A stretch of 64,000 bases of DNA. Origin: Ascidia mentula. Lineage: Eukaryota > Chordata > Ascidiacea > Phlebobranchia > Ascidiidae. The stretch is taken from positions 12,211,001 through 12,275,000 of the forward strand of contig OX387197.1 of assembly GCA_947561715.1 (NCBI GenBank), written 5' to 3'. The position numbers and the translations under genes are program-made. A model generated the notes under the pieces. That model did no database searches, had not been told where the DNA came from, and saw only the letters and a list, made by a program, of their open reading frames with translations. Of this stretch, positions 1 through 11,228 are shown piece by piece (the first letter of the stretch is position 1; each line of letters begins with the position of its first letter).

Positions 1-86
1 TAATCATTTCCCGCCATTACAGTGATTTTGTTGTCGACATCTTGTGACGTAATAAGCACCTACTATCTTACGATCCCCACGTTTCG

Positions 87-134
87 GCCGGTGTAATGTT
101 GAGGCTGGTGTAATGTTGAGGCCGGTGTAATGAG
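87..134. repeat. Short tandem repeat, 17-bp unit, ~2.8 copies
   Basis: Two full copies and one partial copy of a 17-bp unit (gccggtgtaatgttgag and close variants) lie head to tail. No gene is nearby. It is probably a small local microduplication. Confidence 0.7.
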
Positions 135-2120
135 CCTGTATGTATTTAATATTCTATTTGAATACAGGTGTGGTCTAAAGATTTTTAAAATCGCAACCTA
201 GAAATTTATTTCGAGAATACTGGAATAAACGCGAATATTAAAACTTGACTGACCTTATGCAACCAGTTAAAGAACTGTAAGGTGGAATTGAGGAAGGACT
301 TGAATTCCACAAGTAGTATACATCAAGTCACAGTAAATAAAACATTTACCCGTCATATTTTACAAATTACGCATCCATACTTATCCTATGCTGGGCCTCC
401 ATAAAAGGTGTAAATTCTATTACGGTGTAAATTCTAATCCTGCGGTTGCGTGACTGACGTTGGTTTAAAATCCCTGGCGTTGCACCTAGGTTTTCTGTCA
501 CATATTCTGGTATACCAAACATATGTCACCAATCTCCATAGCTCTTACATCTGTTTCGCATGTTTTGATAACATTTAAAAGTGATGAGAAAAGGTTTGCG
601 GGATTTGTCATGTAATGAAAAATCTAAACAAGTTATCTCGCTTATCCACCATCACCAGGTTGCTGTCGCTCGCAATGGTGATCGGAGGCCACGGTTGCCA
701 ACCGAAAGTTCGATGTGTCGAATTTATTCGGCCGAAACTAAGGAATTTGAATATATTTTTGATATCTTTGCAAAATTCGGCCGAAACCGAAACTTTTTTA
801 CTGCATGCAACGATGATACGCAAAGTTTAGTGTATATTAGAATCATTGTTCAAACTACACGATTGTGTTCGTTATTTGTTTATGTCACCGAAGTAATGAT
901 AATCAACTTTAAGCAGTTTGTACTGCAGAAGAGGTTATTCTTTAAGTGCAAATAAAAGTCTGTATGATAGGATTAGGTTGTAGCAACACACATTTTTCCT
1001 ACTTAAACTAGCATATATTTTGTTTAAATTTATTGCGTTTAAAAGAGATGAATACTGTAACATACGTCACAGAAACCAGTGCTTGTATTGCGTAATGTTT
1101 TGCGTAATGTGACCCAAATGATTTAGCCATCGAATGTTCCCGAGTTAAGTGATTCATTTAACATCCTGTTTACCACATAAAATGTTCTCCTATGCTTAGG
1201 TCACATCACACCTATGTTCTTGTATTATATTACTTCAAGCGCCTCAAAATATCACGCGACATTATTTACCAATCAGCTCACAGTATGGAGAGCTTTAAAA
1301 AGCCGAGTTTAGACCGGTAAATTCATTCTATTTGATTCCATTCGATTTTACTTGTTCTATCGTATTCGTATTACTGTTATACTGCTATTATTACTGAGAC
1401 TCAACAAGCTATTCGTCGGCTTGGGATTTATTCCCATAGCCTGATAATAAACTGTTTAATCGGGGTGAGGTGAGGCAAACCTTACAATACCAAACTTAGT
1501 TTCGGTTTATTCGGCCGAATTTATTCGGCAACTTTTGCCAAATATTCGGTTTGGGCCGAATAAAAAAATTGCTGTTTCGGTGCATCACTAGTTTTAATGA
1601 CGTTTCTAACACCAGAGGGATGTTAGTTGACAACGATGTATGAATCTAGGGCGGGAACCTGTAAAAGATGTTTCAAGCAAAGCAGCGTAATTTTTATGAC
1701 GGTTATGACTGATTCGGTTAAATAATAAATAAGTTTGGTATGTTTATAAAGGGTATTTGATTTTAATGTATGACTTGTGGTGACCGCGGTACGCGGCTCT
1801 ATAATAAGAGTGATGGCCGATATTTACATTCGTACAAAAAGTTGTCGATATTTAAAAAAAGGATAGCGTCTCATTGGTGTCATTCAAGTATAGAGACAAG
1901 TTGAAAATTGCACTGTTTTAACAACAATTTTTTCAACTATTCAGGGTTATTTCATCATATTCAATGTACATGGAGTTGAATTGTTCATCTAATATTAGCA
2001 TTATTCAACTTCCTGGAGTAGGAGATGAGGTAAAGCAAAGTTGTTGTTATTATTATTATGTATATATGCAGTACAGTAAACCTTGGCTTATCTATATTTT
2101 ATCTGTCCATTAGAATCATC
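135..2120. other. Intergenic stretch with decayed hAT-like fragments
   Basis: I see no gene here. Two patches carry the ttcggccgaa-rich sequence of a hAT-type family. One at about 690-810 has no clear ends. One at about 1499-1590 ends in a terminal repeat, cggtgcatcacta, that resembles the ends of the intact element at 4860-5120. The stretch around 1320-1380 is rich in ttcgatt/ttcta runs, like 27200-27320. The open frames in this stretch look like chance. Confidence 0.5.
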
Positions 2121-2129
2121 AAGATTAGG

Positions 2130-2690
2130 CGAAAAACAAGATATTTGTTTCAAGTCTGATCTTGTGTAGATAGCAATATTATAGGGATCAATGTTAAGGC
2201 TGTATCTCACAATTAAATCTTGAAAATTTATTGCAGCTGCATTAAGACAGCACATGGGGGGGTTGCAAAGGCTTACCGCCAAACTGCCAGTCCTAGGGGG
2301 GTACAAACAGCCCTGGGGGACCCCATAAACAGTTATGAGACATCAAATTCAGAATGCATTGCGCAGAGGAGGGTTAGTGACTTCACTTTGTTGCAAATGG
2401 AAGGTACTTTCTGTGATTCATTTTTTCACGAAACAAACCTACACTTTTTTAGCCAAAAGAAATAATGTCCAATAGGGGGACAAAATGCCCCTGGGGGAGC
2501 GGTTAAAGTAGTTATCTCGGATATAATTTTAATCAGAATTTGTAGAGTCGGGACTAACACAAAGTCACAAATTGAGCATACTTTCTGTGATTAATTTTTC
2601 CACAAAATCCACCTCAATATTTTGGTAGTTTTTCACCTGCATGTTCAACAGCACCCTCTACCAATTTACTGCTTGACTAATGACCCATTG
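2130..2690. repeat. Interspersed repeat, internally duplicated (family shared with 9170-9620)
   Basis: Two diverged copies of a ~185-bp segment follow each other. Both contain tactttctgtgatt followed by a t-rich run. The same landmarks recur in the same orientation near 9170-9620: gggggt blocks, a gcattgc..agag..agagtt-like segment, and agcagcaccc close to the end. This looks like a dispersed non-coding element of unknown class. Confidence 0.45.
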
Positions 2691-2972
2691 GATTGTTACA
2701 CACAATTAACTCTGTTATGCAGGAGTTCGAGAAGGGCAATTCCCAACCAAGAAACTCTTTTCCATAAAAATACAGAGATACGGCCTTCAGAAAGTATCTG
2801 ACTATAATTATGTTTTATGAATAACCATGAAATAAAACATGGTTTAGTGTACCCTCAACCCAGATTATAAGTTCTGTTGAGAAAAAGCAAAAACCATTTG
2901 TACTTCTAATTTCATCCAAATTAGGTAAAGATTAACTGAGGTCTAAATATTGTTTTTTGTATTTATAATTAG

Positions 2973-5900
2973 ACTTTAACTGGAATTGTGATTTCCAAAA
3001 AGGATGTAAGATCATATCAAAACACAAAAGGTAAAAACATTTAAATAACACATTATGCTTTGTTCTAGTGTAGAGATTTTTTACCCCATTTTAGTTCATA
3101 AACCACTGGTCCAATTGAGTAAACATTTAAGAACTCCAAAGGCCAAAACCAACATTTGGGCAATTAAATATCAAAACTCTTTTTCATGTAAGATTATTGT
3201 TAATGTAATCACAAACATAATCTTTTTTTAGACACTTATGTCAGTATCATTCGTCTTAGGTACATTTAAAAATGTGTATATAGAAGCAATTTAATTGTAG
3301 ATGGAAGCAATGACAAGTACGTGTTCAGTTGCACTATACGAGATTCTCCATCAGACACAATAACTGTACATGTGTGGGGCAGTCAAGAATATGTACAACA
3401 GACTTACGAAAAGTTTCTAATAACTGACGTTGGTGGGAATATTGTGTAGCGTGTTTATTCTCTGTGTAAAGTGCACAAAACACTTTAGTTTTTATTTCAT
3501 ACAAATTTGTAGTGCAGGTTTTTAGGTTTCACCTGGCCATTAAAAATGAATCTGATGGAAAATTTAATCCAGTTACTAGCAGGTAAATTTAACATGATAA
3601 AATAAAATGTTTTTCGTATTATATTTTTTTAAATCTTTGTATAGTTCTTACTGCATTCATGTAAGTGAGTACAATGGTGGTTTCATTGAAAGTTCTAATG
3701 TGTTTCTGTCAACGCTGCCCAATGGACTGGAAAGAATACCAATATGCAAATCAAATGATTTTTACACTTTATTTGAAGTATGTGAGTCTGCAACTACAGA
3801 ACACGATGACTTCATTAATATTCTCGCATGTGTAAAAAAGGTAATTATTTTGTTATTGTTTCCATTGCAACCAATGTGGGAATATGCATGATCATTCTTA
3901 AAACCACCTTGATCACTACACTTGCAATATTGTTATTTTCTTCTGTTGCACTATGCTCATATTGTTCTTGTGTTGAACTGTGTCAACAAAAATTTAAAAT
4001 TTTTTTCTACCTTGTGATGGCTAAGCTCAACAAAAAGAAATCAGTGTTACTGTATATTTTATCTATGTAACTGCTCGTATTCATGTGTGAAACATTTTGT
4101 ACTTATTTTGCCAAAAAAATGATCTATTTTGTTGCACAGGACTTGGCTATAGCACAGGGGTGTACAACTCAAACAGGGATGCATGCGTGTGAACTTTTTC
4201 ACTGAACAATGTTGGATCTAAACTATATACATTTTCTAATATTCTGTAAATGAAAACGGATGCATCCCTGCTGTATGTACACAAGAGACATAGTAAAGTA
4301 CACAAAAATTTTTACAATCCATATATTTGCTCTTAAATATTAAGCTTTAATTTCTCCATTCTATTTGGTGTTATGATATTGTTTATATTTTGTCAAACAA
4401 AAAATTAAAATTGGGTCTTTTCATTACCAACCTTCAAAGTTTAGCAATTTAAATTCTTTCTTTCGTTATAATTACAAGTGTGTTAAACAGGTACTAAAAT
4501 GGCATGCACTATCAGTTGACCCCTTTCAGTACCTTTAAAATGAGCCCAACATTGTAAAATTCCATTGAAATAGACAAGATATCAACAAAAAAACAACTAC
4601 TAGGTCAAATATGAAAGCAAAAAAGCAATTTTCTGTGTCCCTCTGTAAACGAAAGATTTTAGTTTGCCATGCACTGCTATCATATTAAAATGTTTTTGTT
4701 AAAAAAATTTTCAATTGCACTTTTGTGTTTAAAGGTGGGAAAAGTTGAGAAAGTTAAACTAAAATCAGGAAAAACGTGCAACAAGACTCAAATCTGGTTA
4801 TTTGATGAGACTACCAACAAGTTTCTTTTAACTATGTAACTGTAGTTTAATACAAATACTAGTGATGTACCGCGTTAGTTTTAGCGCAGTTTGTAAGATA
4901 GTGCGATACACAATTACACCGTTAAGTTTTGCGCCAAAATATATTATCTTATCTAGTAGTGAAAATCATCCATTAGGTCCACACGCTATTCTTGGCATTT
5001 CCAGAACGTTTCTAGGGCGTAAACGAATTAAAATAAATTATTCGGCCGAAACCGAATCTTCGTCAAAGTCGCTGATTCGGCCGAGAAAATGCGGCAAACC
5101 GAAGCTACGGTTCATCACTAATAAATACTCTTGTGTGTGCGAGAAGTAAGTCAAAGTAGCATCCAAGACTTCCTTGTTTATGAAATAAAACGAGACCAAT
5201 TTGCCGCATTGGAAGATTAACTTGACAGTGCACAATCTCGGCCTATTTTCCGCCTACTAAGCTGCATGAGCCCAATGGTTGTTTGAAGCTTTCAATATGA
5301 TTTACTTGGCTGCTAAATCGCTAAGACAGACCTACCCGGCCTTGAAGGAATATACTTTTACACCGGGTCACAAAGTTTTTTTCCAAACTTGATCTACATA
5401 TAAGCCTATGTAACATATAAATCTGTGCGAATATTAGCTTTACGATTTCGTGTAGTATTTCAGCTCAAATTTATAAACAAAAATAACAGGTAGTGGCCCT
5501 GTTTACACGTAATCATTAAATTCGCACAGATTTCTGTTTTACATAGGCTTATATGTGGATCAAGTTTGGCGAAAACTTGTCACCCGGTGTAGTAGTATTT
5601 TGCGGCCTTTAACATAACATAATTATGCGTAAAATAATTGTGTTATGCCTTATTTTGGTTTTTACATTGCAGTTGGGACCTGAGCAATGGCAAGTGGGCA
5701 CAAAGCTGGAGTTGCTGGAATACTATTATATTCATCAATAATGTTCGCATTTACTTTGATGAATTTTATGGTCAAGTCACAGCTTCCACAACTTGCAAGA
5801 CAGTAATAATTTGCAATCCCGGTAAGATGCTTATTTTTAAAATCCAATACTTTGTAATAACAAATCAATATTTTTAGATACTGATGAAGCGCAAAGGTTA

Positions 5901-7792
5901 TTTCGTTATGCACAAAAGAATGTGGAACAATTGGACTGTTCGTTGGTTGGAGATGATGGTACGTTTAAATTGTCCCGTTAAATGAGATCGATCTGGCATT
6001 TTTGTTTCCAATGTCTTACAAAGTACAAGTTTTTTGATGAGTGGGAATCTTCTGCAGCGTGCTTTCTTTTTGGTGGTAACGTTAATTACACAGACTACTT
6101 TCTTTGTAGTTTCATGCTTACCACGAACTATAAGCGAGTTGAATAAAATTGGAGAAAAGGTGAATGTCGAGAGCAAAATAATTTTGGTTTTATCTGGCGT
6201 CGTTTCCCAGTTGGATATTGAAAGCTTTGGAAAAAAACGTGATTTCTACTGGTAAGTTCAACATCGGGTTTCTGTGTAAGGGTGTTTTGCTTCAGATTAA
6301 TCCCGAAAAAAAGTTCGTTTTCATACTATTACATAATTCGTCGTGGCTTTATTTAAATCGACAAAACAAGTCACGTAAACTTCTTTTGTAAATTGCCCTC
6401 CTCCCAAACAATCCTCCCACTTTTGGGACTAAACGTGTTTGAATTTTGTTTTAGTTCATCCTGTGGCCTTCACGTCCCAACGAAAAATATAACAAAATGT
6501 CCCAACTCACAATGTCCAACATTAACTAAAGGTACCGATCTAATGATCGATACTAAGTATGATGTCAGGATGTCTATATCAGATCACTCGGCAACATTGG
6601 AACAATGTAGAATAAGCAACAGTGCTGCACTGAACATGTTTGGGATGACGGTAAAAGCCTTTCTTATAGTCCATGCTGTACAGCATTATAGGTTAGCAAG
6701 TTCAATTAGAATCTATGCTAGAATTAATATGTTTCTTTTCACTCATTTCCAATGTTCCTGTTCCTCAGAAAATATGGGTTGGTGTATGCTTGTTATCCTT
6801 CGATACCTGCAGAAAATCAAATGTAACAGACAAGGCGAAACATTTTAGGTTTGGGATCCTGGGGAGGTCTGTGAATCATTTGGGTAACTTTGCCGAGTTA
6901 AACCCAACACGGTAGATAACTGTTGTCACACTGTTTATTATGGGCATTTCGAAGAATCGTTTTCTGTGTGTTCGGCACGGAGTTGTCAGTCGGTCCGGAA
7001 TTTTTGGGTCGGGTTCGGGCTTTCGTTTAAAATAGTAATTGTACTTTCCTTACACGAATTTGCATGTCATTACGTCAGCCACGACACTCCGAGAGAGCTT
7101 TGTCACATTACATCTGTTAGAAACGCAAATACACTGCCGCATTTGCGTTGTACAGTTCACTTTTGGGCCTAATTCTCACCTTATTTGGATTTTATTTCTT
7201 GTATTGCTTTGGCGATTTGGGCCAAAAAATTTATACTCACCGGATCGTGTTAAGCAAGTCATTGCGGGAGGGCTACAAGTAACACAGTTACACACTTAAT
7301 CATAAACTACCAACCCGGCGGATGCAAACATTCAAAAAAGTTTTTTTGAATTAAAGTAATGACATAAGAGTCACAACATTCAATATTTTCTTTCTATAAT
7401 CGACTTTTTTCCAACACCACTAGTTGTGCGTGACACAGGTGGAAACTTCACATTTACAAAATTACAATTTTAAGAACTTTAGAACTGATGATGCTTTTAG
7501 CGAAACAACTTAAACTGCGTTTTGACACGAGGTTATTTATATTGCAATTTTGACAAGAGTGGTCACTATAAATAAAATAGTTGCACATGCATATTCCACT
7601 GTAATTTGTTTATTTCAGTTGAATGAATTTGTTGACCTATCAGCTGATGAGCAGACCAGAATAAAATGGGAATGGATGTTAGAAAGGTGTTGCTTTCATG
7701 TACTCTGTTCGTTTGCAGAGAGTGGTCAGTTCTTTGTGCGTGTTAACTCATGTGAGAAACTGCGATCAAGTTTGGACTGTGACGTAGCCTAA
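2973..7792 (+). CDS. MEIOB: MEIOB: meiosis-specific OB-domain protein
   Basis: MEIOB is known as a single-stranded-DNA-binding partner of RPA and SPATA22 that stabilises recombination intermediates in meiotic nuclei. Exons: 2973-3030, 3301-3445, 3526-3582, 3645-3840, 4735-4835, 5673-5821, 5878-5958, 6110-6251, 6455-6650, 7619-7792. All have GT-AG borders and the reading phase is kept at every junction. They give about 432 residues, close to the vertebrate length. Family landmarks in order are GIVISKKDV, SCTIRDSPSD and HVWGSQEYV in the first OB fold, LFDETTNKF, NVRIYFDEF, then a zinc-ribbon-like CSSCGLHV...KCPNSQC, and a final segment with DEQTRIKWEWMLER before the stop. The first codons, upstream of 2973, were not located. 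Introns hold a hAT element (4860-5120) and a long inverted repeat (5338-5607). The identification is strong; the exact N terminus is open. Confidence 0.9.
4860..5120. mobile_element. hAT-type MITE in a MEIOB intron
   Basis: The 261-bp element begins tagtgatgtaccg and ends cggttcatcacta, a near-perfect terminal inverted repeat. It is flanked by 8-bp duplications that differ at one base (acaaatac at 4852-4859, ataaatac at 5121-5128). It has no transposase and contains the ttcggccgaa palindromes also seen near 690-810 and 1499-1590. An 8-bp duplication is the hAT hallmark. Confidence 0.85.
5338..5607. repeat. Long inverted repeat (foldback/MITE-like) in a MEIOB intron
   Basis: The left arm (about 5338-5433) and right arm (about 5520-5607) are near-perfect reverse complements. 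Both contain acaccgggt, aaacttgat and acatataagcctatgt. They are separated by about 85 bp. The arms would form a long hairpin in the pre-mRNA. A short ggcc marks both ends, but I could not define a target duplication. Confidence 0.75.
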
Positions 7793-8965
7793 CCGCTTTT
7801 CGTGAATATGACATTTTTGGGCAAATTTGTTTGTGTTGTTAAGGTTATTTTTGTGTTCTTGTTTAAAATATATAAAATAACGTATCGACTCAGTGTACCA
7901 GACATGTAGCCTATATAAAGACACGGGATAATCTTTTTATCTCGTTTTGGAGAAACTGTTGCAACATAAGTTTATGTAGAGTTGAGGCCATGACGTCAAT
8001 TATGATCTTTACACAAAAGACACGCTTACGAAATATCTTTCCAGAATTGCTGCGTAATTTGCCTTATTCCAACCTGACAAATAAATTAACTTCGATAGAG
8101 CCTTTTTGTCCCGAATAAAAATGTAAAACTGTTTAATTTTACGCACGTTTCGCATTACGTGCAGTGATAGCCTATGCAAAGTTAACTCTGGCGTTCCCAA
8201 CTTTGTTAAGTTGCATTAAAGGAAACACAGACTTTATTGATATTTTTTTATCAGTGCAATCTCGCAACAGAGTAAAAATTATCGTTTCTTGAAAACAAAT
8301 TTAAAATTTGTGCAATAATATGGCTTTTTTGCACATATATTACGTTGGTGTTTTTGCCTTTTGCACTATCGGTTACCAAGCAGTTCTGTTTGGCCATAGT
8401 GCGCTCCACAGTGGTTCGTCGTCTCTGTTGTTCGGTACCTAGTATTGGGTACCCTGCAGATCGACGTTGACCGAAAGGTATCACAAAGTGGAGATTAGTG
8501 TGCCTGCTAGTGTGAAAGCTAGCACAGTGCCACTCAACAGCTGCACTGATGAGACCTTGCAGGTTGAAACAGTGCGTGTACACACTCTGTCTGCAGCTTT
8601 GAAATTCAAAAATTATTAATTTTGATCTACTAATAACATGAATTATTTGACGTGAAATATTAGCACTACTAAAGAATTCTCACATTGATTTCATTATTTT
8701 GTGAAAGGCCTAGTTATTATTTTGTTGTATAATACTACGTGTTTCTTTTAGTTGGGTTCATTCTCGGCTCATTTATTAAAAGGTAGGCCTATTTCCGTTC
8801 CAAACGTTCAACGCCAACTCCATTATTGTTTACAGAGTGTTTGCGGTTTTCCCAAAATGAGTGCTCCTTAAATAATGAATTAGATCTGTTGTAACTTCTA
8901 TAAAATGAGGCTAGCTTTAAATCCTGGTCTGTCGTTCTTGGCTTCTTGTGTTGTACATTTTGTAT

Positions 8966-9113
8966 CTTGAGGTATGTTACTTCACAGCAGAAACTCGCGG
9001 ACGATAAATTGGAAAAATTCTGTTTTCAAGGTATGTTAGTTCTTGAGGTATGTTAGTTCACAGCACCTGAAGGACCTATATGGGTAATAAATTGGAGAAA
9101 TCCTGTTTTTAAG
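8966..9113. repeat. Diverged tandem duplication, ~76-bp unit, 2 copies
   Basis: Two adjacent copies each begin cttgaggtatgtta, continue with ttcacagcac or ttcacagcag, and end in ataaattgga(a/g)aaa followed by tcctg or ttctg and a t-rich run. Non-coding. Confidence 0.6.
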
Positions 9114-9169
9114 GCCCTCTGCTATAATGCATCTGGAGACTGTTCTGCTTGTTAGGGACCTAATATTCT

Positions 9170-9620
9170 TAAAAGTTGAAAAAAAATTGCCACTGGCTGG
9201 GACTGTACAGAGCAAGGACTTCTTCTCCTCCTGGAAGATCTTATGACCAACAGGGGGTATAACCAGCCTTGGGGGATTGCTTAGGCACATTTTCAGCAAC
9301 TAACTTTGATGCCATTGCATAGAGAAGAGTTGGAACTTACACAAAAACGCAAATGAGTGGGGAGTTAAACGACTTATTTTTTTCTGCAAAATTCAGTTTT
9401 ATTTTTTGTTGCTCTTTTTACCTAAATATTGACTAACCAGGGGGGTGGTTAAACCATTTTTACTTTGATCAAAATTTGTAGATCTGGATGGATCTTTCAT
9501 AAAATCACGAATGATTGGCCACTTAAACGATTCATTTGTCGACAAATAGGCCTACAGCCTGAATTTTGTGCTCCATTTTCACCATAATTTTTAGCAGCAC
9601 CCACCATTGAAATAGCCCCA
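9170..9620. repeat. Interspersed repeat (second copy of the 2130-2690 family)
   Basis: It shares several landmarks in the same order and orientation with 2130-2690: an aggggg-rich block, a cattgcatagagaagagtt-like segment, a second ggggggt block, and agcagcaccca near the right end. No coding potential is seen. Its class is unknown. Confidence 0.4.
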
Positions 9621-11228
9621 AATCCCACAAGACTGCCCCAAAACACCCTAAAATTCGCCTTGACAACAACACACGCATGTGCGCTCTTTCAACCGTGACA
9701 TCGGTCGCGTGACTGGTGCAAACACTTTGCTGAGTAAAGTTTGGTGAAGCCAACTCACCAAGTGAAGTTGTGGTTCGTCTCCGATAATCGGTACCAGCTT
9801 TCAACTCTCTTAGTTAACTCTTAGTAACACTTTTTGAGACAAAAACTACTTACATCCGCACTTGCTGTCGCCATCGAGAGTTAGACACCGGATAAAGGAG
9901 TAGATGCAGCAAGTTGGACAGACCACCCACACACCAAATATTTAAACTGACATCCATTAAGACAAGCTTGAATTTCTGACAAAAAAATTTGTCTGTAACG
10001 AACTCACGCATGTCTACACGGACATTATTGGCATGATTAGCTTCGCGTTATTTAAACTGTTTCAAATTTAAATGTATTACAACGTTTTTCACCATTTTTT
10101 AGTATCGTAATTATCTTGATTTTAAAACGTCGAGAAATGTTTAATATTCGTTTGTGTATTCTCAACTTCTGTACGCCATTAATGCTTGGGGGTGGAGAAT
10201 CAAACCTCTCATTAAAATACTAAACACTATTCATAATAACATACTCCTTGCTTGAAAGAGGATTAGATTTCATAAAAATAAGATACATTATACTCGTACT
10301 GACCAAAGTAATGCACGATTTCCATACTAATACTCTACAAACCACTGACAACACCTTATTTGCGACAGTGCATGATTATTTCACAAGAAATGCATCAAGA
10401 AAAAACTTATTTCACCCAAGGGTAAGCACCACCCGCGGTTTTGCATGTGCTAAAATTAATGGGCCTAAAATTACGTTTAATAGAAAACTGTGCTTACATT
10501 TTACATCCCATCATATTAATACCATACGCAGTTTCCAGTTTCCTCGTCGTATAGTGCGTTTCCATTGTTCTATTTATTATTTGCGTGTTTTATATCTGTG
10601 AATTTTGTCAACACCTCTGTGTTTAATACGCCTACATGAACAATATAATGGCGCAGGATCCGTTTCTTGGAACCGTTTGTTTCCGAACTGATGATTTTCT
10701 GTCCCTGGTATGAAATTTACTTTTGCAATCTTAGAAAAAAAGTTATACTGGTGCGGTAATTTGCAGTAAAAAACTGCATTTTTACACACACAACTCAAAA
10801 TTAACGTGTAGGCTAATTGAAATAACATTTAAAATTTCGTATTTGAAGAAAATAGTGGAGAATCATGAGAAACAAAATAAGTTTCGAGATACTTTCACAC
10901 ACTACGCAAATGCAACCTTTTTCTAATTTTTACTCACTATTAGTTGCTCAAATACAATGCCCTAATATTTTTATTAGAGCACACTTAAATACATTTTACA
11001 ACTACAAACCTAATACTCGGCAAAAAGGATATAGATGGCTGCAAAGTGTCCTGTACATGGAATTTATTCGCATTCGACCTTTGCACAAATACAATTTTAT
11101 GTAGACATGCGATAAGTACAGAGATCAAATCGAAAAAAGGGAAAAGGAAATGTTACAAAATAGTTCAACTAACTTTATTCTTTCCAGCGAAATTTTACAT
11201 AGACAATGCGAAACATCAGCACAAATCG

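Larger units (their letters stand above)
7793..11228. other. Intergenic region between MEIOB and the Nav2-type channel
   Basis: No gene is supported here. Both neighbouring genes end into this gap, because MEIOB runs rightward and the channel runs leftward. It contains the tandem duplication at 8966-9113 and the interspersed repeat at 9170-9620. Open frames near 8251-8583 (-) and 10248-10601 (+) lack recognisable motifs or splice context. Confidence 0.5.

Noticed and set aside
1240..1460. Possible solo LTR (TATA-like ctttaaaaag and aataaact-like end)
   Set aside because: No TG...CA ends, primer-binding site or target duplication could be found.
8251..8583. 110-codon minus-strand frame
   Set aside because: It was examined as a possible retroelement piece, but no conserved protease, RT or integrase motif was found.
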